This document shows positions 1 to 7,553 of a stretch of 13,350 nucleotides of DNA, in pieces. Position numbers and translations under genes: made by a program. The stretch spans positions 1-13,350 of the forward strand of contig JAITBC010000154.1 in the NCBI GenBank assembly GCA_031283785.1, in the 5' to 3' direction. The DNA is from Tannerella sp. GTDB lineage: Bacteria; Bacteroidota; Bacteroidia; Bacteroidales; Tannerellaceae. Numbering within the stretch: position 1 is the stretch's first letter; every line of letters begins with the position of its first letter. The notes beneath the pieces were generated by a model that was not told the DNA's origin, made no database searches, and was given only the letters and a program-made list of their open reading frames with translations.

Positions 1-195
1 CAATACCCCCTGTGCACTACAAACGAAAATTATGCCGAAAACGGTACTTTTTCAGCCATTTTTCCCGCCAAACAGCTCACAGACATAAGTATCTGTGAAT
101 TTTTCGCCTTTTACTGCTCGCTTTTTTATTGTTATTTAGCTGAGAGCTGCAATGTGGGTTAAGATTGAGATGACGACAAAACTGCATGTTCATTA
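1..195. other. Left-edge stretch without a supported gene
   Basis: This is the region downstream of the beta-helix gene. I find no convincing coding sequence in it. It is rather AT-rich with several T runs. The only structure I can point to is the hairpin at 77-98. No clear terminator is seen for the leftward operon that ends at 196. Confidence 0.5.
77..104 (+). terminator. Possible plus-oriented hairpin terminator
   Basis: The 7-bp arms TCACAGA (77-83) and TCTGTGA (92-98) flank an 8-base loop and are followed by a T run at 100-104. The T run is on the plus strand, so it would stop transcription entering from the left edge rather than the leftward operon. The stem is short and not GC-rich. 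It could be chance. Confidence 0.25.
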
Positions 196-2706
196 TCATT
201 TTATTAACTTGAATGAAAAATTCTCCTCAAGAGTTGAAATTTGCAGTATGTAATTTCCCTGCTGATAGCCGTATACGGGAATAGTTATCTCATCCTGACC
301 ATTTAAAGTTTGCGAATAAACTACTTGTCCTTTCATATTAACGACTCTAACACAGTTTGCCGTTCGGATATTTTTCACATGCAATAAGTTTTGCAGGGGA
401 TTAGGATAAACCAGGATATTATTTTCCCCCGGATGGTCGTTACCGTCCCCTGTTCCGGAGAAAAAAATATTATGTTCCAGCGTCTTTTGTCCGCAAGGGT
501 GATATATTCTTACGGACAGAACGCCATCGGTAGCGTTGTTGCCGACCGTCATTTCCACAGGGTTTGCCGTACGCCGGGCGAAAGAGATGCCCGAACCGGA
601 ATAAGTCCACTGGTAAGCAGTTACACCCTCGTAAGCGCCGTCAACAGGATCTGCGACATAAATATAATAAGTTGAACCGGTTTGAAAAGATACGGGGAAA
701 CCTGACCATTGCAACTGTTCCGGCAAAGATTTGACGATCGACACCACTGCCGTTTCGCTGATTACGGACTTTCCCCTGCATGAAACACTCACGGAATAAT
801 TCCCTGCATCTTCAACAGAGGCATTGCCGACAGATAAAACCCTTCCGGTCTTCCCATTGATATTTACTCCGTCTTTTCTCCATTGACAGGTAACGCTGCT
901 CATATCCGGAGCGTCCACTTCAACGGAAAGCTGGAGCAATGATCCGGAACACGCTTCCGTATTTTGAGGCTGTTTAATGATCCTCAAAGGCACATCGCGA
1001 TGTCGCTCTGCAAACTGCGCTTCATAAAGAGATTCGGGATAAAGTCCCGGTTTATTGGAACCCTCAATATACCCTGCCTGATATTTATAGGCTCTTACGT
1101 CCGAAGCCTGATGCGTAATACAACCGATAGCATAATTCTGAGCGGTTGGCGGTTTCTCACAATAAATTACACTGCGTGCTTTTGAAGGAGAATTTGCGAT
1201 TGCTCCCGGAGTATTTCTGTCGGTCTGCACATTACAGTTCCACATAACACCATGCGCCATCGCCCATCCATGGCCGGATCCCATATCCATGCGGTTATAA
1301 AAACCCAGCACGCTAAGAACCGTAGAAGAAGATATCGGATTGAAATCTTCATGGCAATCGAACAGCATACCCTGCGTCCATATCCTGTGTCCTTCGCTCG
1401 AAGCTCTTGATCCCTCCGACTTACAGCGGAGGACGACACAGCCCGAAGTGGCAGATATCCCGTTAGAAATATAGTTGTGCCTTCCTGCACGTGCATAACA
1501 GTTTTTGAACAGTATCAGTTGCGAACGCTGATATGTACAGAAATTATATCCCATTCCTCCGGTAACAGTACCTGCCGGATCCAAAGCATAACAGTTCTCG
1601 ATCGTAAGGCGGGTACTGCGCATCGTTTCAAAACCGGAAGCTCCGAAATGCAAAACCACAACATTCTTCGCCCAGCCGTTTTCCATATTGCAGAAATTTA
1701 CCGCATCCCATGCGTGATAATCATCCGGAATACCTTTATTGGCTATGTCGATCCGCAGATTTTCAATCCCGATATTTTGCAATGCACTACGTTTAAACCT
1801 GTATATTGTACATTGCGAAAGAGATCTGTTCAACGTGTAAAAAACGGGAGCATCCAGAGTGATTTCGGTAACAGCTCCTTCATGCACCACATTTTTTACG
1901 TAGCGATGGTAATAAATGGGCGCCGAAGAGGCAGTCCATGCGCCTTCCGGTTGCCCTCCCGGAGTATATGTTTGACCATAATCCACAGCTTGCAGCCATG
2001 CAGCGGAACAGGGATGATAAATACACACCATATCACCCGCACGATAGTTCTCATTTTTAGCGATATGCACTTTATAAGAACCCACCGGAACGATATTGTC
2101 AATGATGTTTGTTTCATTGTTTTTATCCGTGTTCCAGTCATCGCTTGACTTATTCCCCAGTACCAGCACAACTCGTCCCGATGCGGCGGCAGGATCTTTG
2201 TATGTATCATAAATAACCGTCGATACCGAAGGGTCTCCCGTATTGCCTTCGCCTCTTAACACGACCCCTTCAACATTCAGATATATAGGGCCGACCACCG
2301 GATACAATCCTTTCTTCAACAAAAGCGCTCCTCTTATACCGTTTTCATCCGGTGAAAAGGACGCCGTTTCGTTGATGGCATTCTGTATATGCTGCGTATT
2401 ATCACCTGATACCGGCTCGATTATTTTAATAACCGGCACTTCCGGTATCGGCTCATCCCCGTTTCTGTATCCCGCATTACTGAAATCGGGCAGAATAAAT
2501 CCGTCGGCATCAGGGAAATAGACAAGACGCCCTTCTTCATCGACAGATAACATGCCGGAATGCCACGGCGCAGTGTCGGAAGGTCTCGGCACAGGTCCCA
2601 AACCTGCTTTGGGCATATCATCGGTGAAAGCATAGTCCTGAGCAAATAAGACCTCATTCCGGCACAACAATGCAATGGCGACGATCAAAATGAAATTCTT
2701 AAGCAT
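196..2706 (-). CDS. Secreted right-handed beta-helix protein with Ig-like and PKD-like domains and a T9SS sorting tail
   Basis: The protein is about 836 residues, using the ATG at 2706. An upstream in-frame start at 2787 would add 27 residues and overlap the preceding gene. The chosen start gives a clean signal peptide (MLKNFILIVAIALL..., cleavage near residue 23 after LFAQ) and sits 11 bp after the previous stop. Residues about 94-563 resemble a pectate-lyase-like parallel beta-helix: an opening of the type DNTQHIQNAINE followed by repeated short strands. Residues about 574-659 form an Ig-like domain (CQWRKDG, then DAGNYSV). Residues about 660-750 are PKD-like (AYQWTYSGSG). Residues about 763-836 are a T9SS type A sorting domain (ILVYPNPLQNLLHV, ending FSFKLIK). 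It is the last gene of the SusCD operon and probably binds or cleaves the target polysaccharide outside the cell. I cannot assign a lyase or hydrolase family or identify catalytic residues. The fold and sorting tail are well supported; the activity is inference. Confidence 0.8.
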   Translation of the reverse strand: MLKNFILIVAIALLCRNEVLFAQDYAFTDDMPKAGLGPVPRPSDTAPWHSGMLSVDEEGRLVYFPDADGFILPDFSNAGYRNGDEPIPEVPVIKIIEPVSGDNTQHIQNAINETASFSPDENGIRGALLLKKGLYPVVGPIYLNVEGVVLRGEGNTGDPSVSTVIYDTYKDPAAASGRVVLVLGNKSSDDWNTDKNNETNIIDNIVPVGSYKVHIAKNENYRAGDMVCIYHPCSAAWLQAVDYGQTYTPGGQPEGAWTASSAPIYYHRYVKNVVHEGAVTEITLDAPVFYTLNRSLSQCTIYRFKRSALQNIGIENLRIDIANKGIPDDYHAWDAVNFCNMENGWAKNVVVLHFGASGFETMRSTRLTIENCYALDPAGTVTGGMGYNFCTYQRSQLILFKNCYARAGRHNYISNGISATSGCVVLRCKSEGSRASSEGHRIWTQGMLFDCHEDFNPISSSTVLSVLGFYNRMDMGSGHGWAMAHGVMWNCNVQTDRNTPGAIANSPSKARSVIYCEKPPTAQNYAIGCITHQASDVRAYKYQAGYIEGSNKPGLYPESLYEAQFAERHRDVPLRIIKQPQNTEACSGSLLQLSVEVDAPDMSSVTCQWRKDGVNINGKTGRVLSVGNASVEDAGNYSVSVSCRGKSVISETAVVSIVKSLPEQLQWSGFPVSFQTGSTYYIYVADPVDGAYEGVTAYQWTYSGSGISFARRTANPVEMTVGNNATDGVLSVRIYHPCGQKTLEHNIFFSGTGDGNDHPGENNILVYPNPLQNLLHVKNIRTANCVRVVNMKGQVVYSQTLNGQDEITIPVYGYQQGNYILQISTLEENFSFKLIK

Positions 2707-2717
2707 TATATTTACGC

Positions 2718-4286
2718 TTATTTCGATTGATACCAGATATTGACCGTTACAGTACCGGAGTTGTCGGCATCGGAAGTCCTCGAACAATCGAGCAATTCAA
2801 TGAAACCTATTCCGGCAACAGGAGACGTATAAGAATTTGTATCCCATACCGTAAAGAAAAATACCCCTTCGTGCGGCCATCCGTCCAATCCGTCGTTTCT
2901 GTCATCGTCCTCGGGATAATGTCGTGCCACCTGCTGATAATCCAATCCGGAGAGCGGGTTCGGGCTTCCGGTGGAATTGAGCAACAATCCGGCTTCTACC
3001 GCACCGTCGACAGACAAAGATATCGGTATTTTGTTTTTGACGGCATCATAGAAAACTCCATCCGTAATCTTTTTAAACCGCACTTCCTTGGCATGCGTCC
3101 TGTTTGCCAACGCTGTCCCGTCGCAAGAAAAGCGAGCGGTCATATTGTTCAATTGCGTACCGGCAACCTGAAGTCCTCCCGAGCCGCCGGCAAGTAACAA
3201 ATAATGTCCGTCAGCTCCATTTTCCTTGAAGACACAAGGGCTTACGTTTTTTCCTGTTTCCAATTTGAAGAATCCGGCATCGACATTTGCAGGTCCATAC
3301 AAACAGACGTTTTCATACCGAATCATCGGATCTGAAGGCGAAGGTCCCGTTATTACGAAATTTTCCACCAGTATTTGTGTTTCAGAGCCGTATTTAATAA
3401 TAAGATTCACTGTTCCGGCAGTGGCATTTGCAGGTATAGTCACGATCAGCGATGTCTCCGTCCGGTCTTCTATGATACCCTTAAAACTGCCGAACCAGAC
3501 TTCATCAATCGAATCGATATACGTGCCTGTAAGCGTAATCGTTCTACCCGTTATCCCGCTTGCCGGCGCGGACGAGACGACAGGAAGCGGATTTTCGATT
3601 TCGAATGTGATATAATCGGTAGCAAACACATCGATACACGTTTCTTCCGGTTTATACAGGGTACGGTACTCAATAATACTCAATTCCATCACATCAGTCA
3701 GGACAGTCTGGGTTTCCGTGACGGGAATAACAACGTCCTTTTCAATGCCGGTTGCAGTAAGATATTTTATTTCCGTACTGACGGCATTTTCATAAACTGC
3801 CGACACCCAATTTATTGTCAGCTTTTTATCGGCTCTGCTATACAGATAATTTTTGATAATCCGGTTGTCAAGGTGCGATTTGTAGAAATCGCCGTAAACG
3901 CTGACTGTTCTTTGCATCACAATAGAGCGGTCTTCATAGTCGGCATCGTAATTGTACATTTCGAAACTGATATTACCTTCTTCAAGATTTTCTATGAGGA
4001 TTGTTCCCGGATTATCACCGTTTGTCACATTAATATCACGTTTAACGGAATCCTGTTTTAAATTCCAGTAAATCACTACATGTTTGGCTTTAGGATCCGA
4101 AAGCCGGTATTTTACTTCCACGGCGTTATATCCCGGATTGACATAAAAAGAATCGAAGATCGCTATATAGACCGTTTCGCCGTCTCTCAGATATTTATCG
4201 TGCAAGTCATTCATGTCCGAACAGGCGGCTATTCCAAGGAATACGACCGACAACGGGATCGCTATATATTTGATAAAAGTTTTCAT
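2718..4286 (-). CDS. DUF4998-type lipoprotein with TIG domain, likely surface glycan-binding protein
   Basis: The protein is 522 residues. It has a lipoprotein signal peptide with lipobox I-A-A-C (Cys22), followed by S-D, so it should be lipid-anchored. Residues about 25-225 resemble the DUF4998 family of SusCD loci, with the early motif MNDLHDKYLRDGETVYIA. Residues about 235-315 form an IPT/TIG Ig-like fold (TGRTITLTGTYIDSIDEVWFG). Residues about 320-522 are a beta-rich domain I do not recognise by name; it contains an acidic stretch, EDDDRNDGLDGW, and could bind the ligand. It follows the SusE-position gene by 31 bp and precedes the beta-helix gene by 11 bp, so it is almost certainly cotranscribed. 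The probable role is to hold polysaccharide at the cell surface for SusC/SusD. No enzyme motif is seen. Family resemblance is from memory of the domain pattern; ligand unknown. Confidence 0.75.
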   Translation of the reverse strand: MKTFIKYIAIPLSVVFLGIAACSDMNDLHDKYLRDGETVYIAIFDSFYVNPGYNAVEVKYRLSDPKAKHVVIYWNLKQDSVKRDINVTNGDNPGTILIENLEEGNISFEMYNYDADYEDRSIVMQRTVSVYGDFYKSHLDNRIIKNYLYSRADKKLTINWVSAVYENAVSTEIKYLTATGIEKDVVIPVTETQTVLTDVMELSIIEYRTLYKPEETCIDVFATDYITFEIENPLPVVSSAPASGITGRTITLTGTYIDSIDEVWFGSFKGIIEDRTETSLIVTIPANATAGTVNLIIKYGSETQILVENFVITGPSPSDPMIRYENVCLYGPANVDAGFFKLETGKNVSPCVFKENGADGHYLLLAGGSGGLQVAGTQLNNMTARFSCDGTALANRTHAKEVRFKKITDGVFYDAVKNKIPISLSVDGAVEAGLLLNSTGSPNPLSGLDYQQVARHYPEDDDRNDGLDGWPHEGVFFFTVWDTNSYTSPVAGIGFIELLDCSRTSDADNSGTVTVNIWYQSK

Positions 4287-4317
4287 AATATATAAAATTA
4301 ATTGGTTCGTAAACTGT

Positions 4318-5556
4318 TTATTTTTGCGGTTCTCCCCATAATGACATTTCCATCATGTGAATAAAATCCGGCTGTCCCGCCCATATTTCCTGTACATCCA
4401 TTCTGAGATACCGTAAAGGTTTGCTGAATTCGGCCGGACAGGTATAGTCGATGCCCTCCACGACGGATACCTGTATGTCTTCGTCGCTGTTTTCTCCAAG
4501 AGGCAAACCGGAAGGTTTTGCCGTATCAAATTCGCCTATAAACTGCCATTTTAAATCCTGGACGGAAGGATCGTCCGAGTCGTCATAAGCCATTCTTGCA
4601 TAGGGCGTCAATGAGCCGTACAGTTTGAAACGCTTGGGGTTGCCGTGATTAAATGCATAAGTGGCCGGACGATGCATTATCTTAAATCGGCTCAGCATAA
4701 AGACCGCCCCAAGGTCGAATGTTATTTTGTTGGGTGTCGGAATAGCCCCGCTTCTTGTATGAAAACCGTTAGCGCTTGCTCCATTGTTCCACACATTGTC
4801 CCACAAATTCTCAACAGGCCAGGAACCGCTATACTGGTTATAAGGGATATCGGGATCTCCGTTCCATCTTTTAAATAAAGCTTTATTACATTCTTCCTCG
4901 TATTTGGGAAGATACTTACCTTTTTTTTCTTCGGTCAGATTCCCCCACCGGTCTTGTATTTGAACTATAAAAGCCTGCGAATCGGCAGCAAATCCGCGCA
5001 CATTGCCACTTCCTGATGCCGCATTGGAATAAAAATTCACGACGGGATCCGTCAAATCCGATGTTTCGGCAATCGGCCTGCTTACCATAACCGTTATATC
5101 CGACCTTTCTTCATTCGCCCAGCGGACGAAAATACCTCCAAAATCAGGATATATCTCAAGCGAGCGGAATATGTTGTGGATAGGCGATTCCTTAGGCTGT
5201 ACTTTTATGATGACAGGCTCCGATTCATTCCGGCTTCTATCGACCGTTCTCAATTCCACGTCATGTTCGGCTTCATAGGAATATCCGATTATATTCAGGT
5301 GCGTTTCATACATGGAGGTTTTTATTTCCATGGGAGAACCCGTGTCAAGCGTATATCTTGCTACAACGTACAACAAATCCTTATCGTCAGGAATATCATA
5401 TTTTATGGAAACGCCACCCCCAAACCGACTGGTGATCTGCACATTTTTTAAAGGACTTGGAGGCGTACCGTCAACAGGATACTGACCGGGTGATTCCTCC
5501 TTACAGCTTATCGGCAACAATAAAGCAAATATCAAGAGATAACATATATTTTTCAT
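4318..5556 (-). CDS. DUF4959/DUF5126/DUF5000-type surface lipoprotein in the SusE position
   Basis: The protein is 412 residues. Its lipoprotein signal peptide ends at P-I-S-C (Cys18). The lipid-bearing cysteine is followed by K-E-E, which fits the K-(D/E)2 lipoprotein export signal described for surface lipoproteins in Bacteroidetes. Residues about 27-118 (GTPPSPLKNVQITSRFGGGV onward) match DUF4959. Residues about 122-215, with the YPDFGGIFVRWAN motif, match DUF5126. Residues about 240-410 match DUF5000, a discoidin-like carbohydrate-binding fold (LWDNVWNNG, then ITFDLGAVFMLSRFKIMHR). The gene lies immediately downstream of susD, where SusE-like glycan-binding proteins are normally encoded. 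It is probably an outer-membrane surface protein that captures glycan for the transporter. No catalytic signature is visible. The domain assignment is confident; ligand unknown. Confidence 0.85.
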   Translation of the reverse strand: MKNICYLLIFALLLPISCKEESPGQYPVDGTPPSPLKNVQITSRFGGGVSIKYDIPDDKDLLYVVARYTLDTGSPMEIKTSMYETHLNIIGYSYEAEHDVELRTVDRSRNESEPVIIKVQPKESPIHNIFRSLEIYPDFGGIFVRWANEERSDITVMVSRPIAETSDLTDPVVNFYSNAASGSGNVRGFAADSQAFIVQIQDRWGNLTEEKKGKYLPKYEEECNKALFKRWNGDPDIPYNQYSGSWPVENLWDNVWNNGASANGFHTRSGAIPTPNKITFDLGAVFMLSRFKIMHRPATYAFNHGNPKRFKLYGSLTPYARMAYDDSDDPSVQDLKWQFIGEFDTAKPSGLPLGENSDEDIQVSVVEGIDYTCPAEFSKPLRYLRMDVQEIWAGQPDFIHMMEMSLWGEPQK

Positions 5557-5590
5557 TTTTTTCTATTTTAATCGATTATACATTTATCTT

Positions 5591-7546
5591 TCACCATCCG
5601 GGATTTTGTACCAGATTGCCGTTTACAGTTAAAGTTGATTCTTTAACAGGCCATAAATAATCTCGAAGAGAAAATTGAGGGACACAAACGTTTCTGACGA
5701 CATAATAGTCGGTAGTAGTAGAACCGTCAATATTCCAGCCTTTAATGGGATTATTCATCAGAGTCATGATGTCGTAACGGGCACGCTGCGCACCTCCGCT
5801 CCAGCGTTTAATGTCAAAATAGTAGTGACCTTCGAAAGCAAGTTCTATCAAGCGTTCCTGATGGATAATATCACGCATTCCTTCTTTGCGTTTATATTTT
5901 TCAGGGTTATTCGACCAGTTACTCCAGCTTGTCTGTACGGTTGGGATTCCCGCCCTTTCTCTTACCTTATCGACATACATGTAAACCGAATCGTCAGGCG
6001 CGTCCAGCGTCTCGTTTCTCGCTTCGGAATAGAGCAGGTACAAATCTGCCAGACGTATGACCGGCCAGGCATATTTCTGTGACGAGAAACTGTTGTTTGG
6101 AGCCGCGGTATTGACGGATACCAGTTTTTTAATATGATAACCTGTAACGGAATATCTTTCAATTCCTTTTCTTCCGGCTACCTGCCCTAATTTTCCCAGA
6201 ACCGTAATCTGATTGTTTTCCGAAGGATTCGTCACTCCTCCTCCATACCATAAACCGCCGTCGAAGGCAATGCTTCCGTAGAAACGGTATTCACGGTTAA
6301 AATGCAGTCTCGCCGTTTCAAAATTTTTTGTTATCACATACTGATGAGCATCATCTCCTGCCGCCGTTTGATAACGATCATTGTACCAGTTGTGCGCCAC
6401 TGTCCAGTCTTTGTCTTCGTCGATCGGTACGCCGTGGGAAGAATAAAATGTTTCGGCAACAGAAAGTGTGGGTGCGAACCTTGCCCTTATGCTTGCTACT
6501 TGATAACTGTTGTCAAGCATAGGCATACAGTTGGATTGGACCGTATTAACATCCGCTTTCGACAAGCCCCATATCAGTTCGCTGTTCCATGGCGTTGTAA
6601 TCACAGCCTGCGGAGTGAGCACATATTTGGTGGAATCGCTCATTGGCGCTCCCAGCGGGACTTCAAATTCCATCAGCCGGTAGCCTAAATTCCCGCAATA
6701 ATCAATCGCTTCCTTACAGGCGGCAAGCGCTTTTACCCATTTTCCTTCGTCTTTAGTCTGGGGAAACAGATGAGCGCCCCTCCTGTCCACAAAATTTGAA
6801 TATGAAACATTACCGTTGTAAAAAGGACTTGCATAATAAGTTAATATCTTTGCTTTCATGGCCAGAGCAATGGGCTTGGTAATTCTTCCCATATCCACAA
6901 TATCGGTTTCCACGACATCCGGCAAATCGGCGACGGCTTCGTCCAAAAGTTGGGTAATGTATGCTATTGCATCGTCCAGAGGTTCCCTGAATATCTGAAC
7001 CTCCGACGGAGAAGCGTCAATAGGAAGATTTTCCCTGATAACAGGTATCGGACCATAGAGCTGTATTAACCACCAGTGATAGAATGCTTTAAGGAATTTC
7101 ACTTCAGCCGCCCAGCTTGCTCTTTCATAGGAATTAAGGTCCGGGACGTCATTCACATTTTCCAGGAAAATATTGCAACATCTCAAAGCGGTAAAAATAT
7201 CTTTACTGTTGCCTTTTCCACTTGCAACGCCTCCGCCCCCATCCCAATAGTTCATATACGGACTTGTGATGTTATTACCCTGCATGGTAATCAGGTTCCC
7301 GTTGTTCTCGGCAGGATGATACTGGAACGACTCCGGGCCTACCGTTCGGCCCGGGCTTGCTCCTTCATTTTCCATTTGCGGAAGAAAAGAGTAACATGTA
7401 GCCAAATATCCCAAGGCTCTTTTTTTCTCCCCAAATGCATATTCTATTGTACCGTTTTTCTCCGGGACAATATCCAGAAACTCGCATGATATGACGGAAC
7501 AGCATGTCAGGAAGAAGATACTGAATTTTATTATATTCGTTTTCAT
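5591..7546 (-). CDS. susD-like: SusD/RagB-family nutrient-binding outer-membrane lipoprotein
   Basis: The protein is 651 residues, slightly longer than many SusD proteins. The signal peptide ends at V-I-S-C (Cys21), followed by EFLDIVPEK, the typical SusD mature N terminus. The TPR-bearing middle is recognisable from AEVKFLKAFYHWWLIQLYGPIPVI (about residues 148-171). The C-terminal RagB region contains WPVIRLADLYLLYSEARNE and RKEGMRDIIHQERLIELAFEGHYYFDIKRW, and the protein ends in NLVQNPGW; all are family hallmarks. SusD forms the lid of the SusC transporter and captures oligosaccharide at the surface. Its start lies 7 bp after the susC stop, so the pair is translationally close and surely cotranscribed. 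The next gene begins 34 bp downstream. The specific glycan cannot be deduced. Confidence 0.95.
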   Translation of the reverse strand: MKTNIIKFSIFFLTCCSVISCEFLDIVPEKNGTIEYAFGEKKRALGYLATCYSFLPQMENEGASPGRTVGPESFQYHPAENNGNLITMQGNNITSPYMNYWDGGGGVASGKGNSKDIFTALRCCNIFLENVNDVPDLNSYERASWAAEVKFLKAFYHWWLIQLYGPIPVIRENLPIDASPSEVQIFREPLDDAIAYITQLLDEAVADLPDVVETDIVDMGRITKPIALAMKAKILTYYASPFYNGNVSYSNFVDRRGAHLFPQTKDEGKWVKALAACKEAIDYCGNLGYRLMEFEVPLGAPMSDSTKYVLTPQAVITTPWNSELIWGLSKADVNTVQSNCMPMLDNSYQVASIRARFAPTLSVAETFYSSHGVPIDEDKDWTVAHNWYNDRYQTAAGDDAHQYVITKNFETARLHFNREYRFYGSIAFDGGLWYGGGVTNPSENNQITVLGKLGQVAGRKGIERYSVTGYHIKKLVSVNTAAPNNSFSSQKYAWPVIRLADLYLLYSEARNETLDAPDDSVYMYVDKVRERAGIPTVQTSWSNWSNNPEKYKRKEGMRDIIHQERLIELAFEGHYYFDIKRWSGGAQRARYDIMTLMNNPIKGWNIDGSTTTDYYVVRNVCVPQFSLRDYLWPVKESTLTVNGNLVQNPGW

Positions 7547-7553
7547 ATTTATT

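Noticed and set aside
1..162. Plus-strand open frame running in from the left edge to a TAA at 160-162
   Set aside because: About 53 codons with no recognisable motif, rich in Phe and Cys as expected from T-rich noncoding DNA, and overlapping the hairpin at 77-98. It could be the tail of a gene outside the window, but nothing supports that.
3375..4061. 228-codon plus-strand open frame
   Set aside because: Antisense shadow of the DUF4998-type lipoprotein gene, with no signal peptide or domain of its own.
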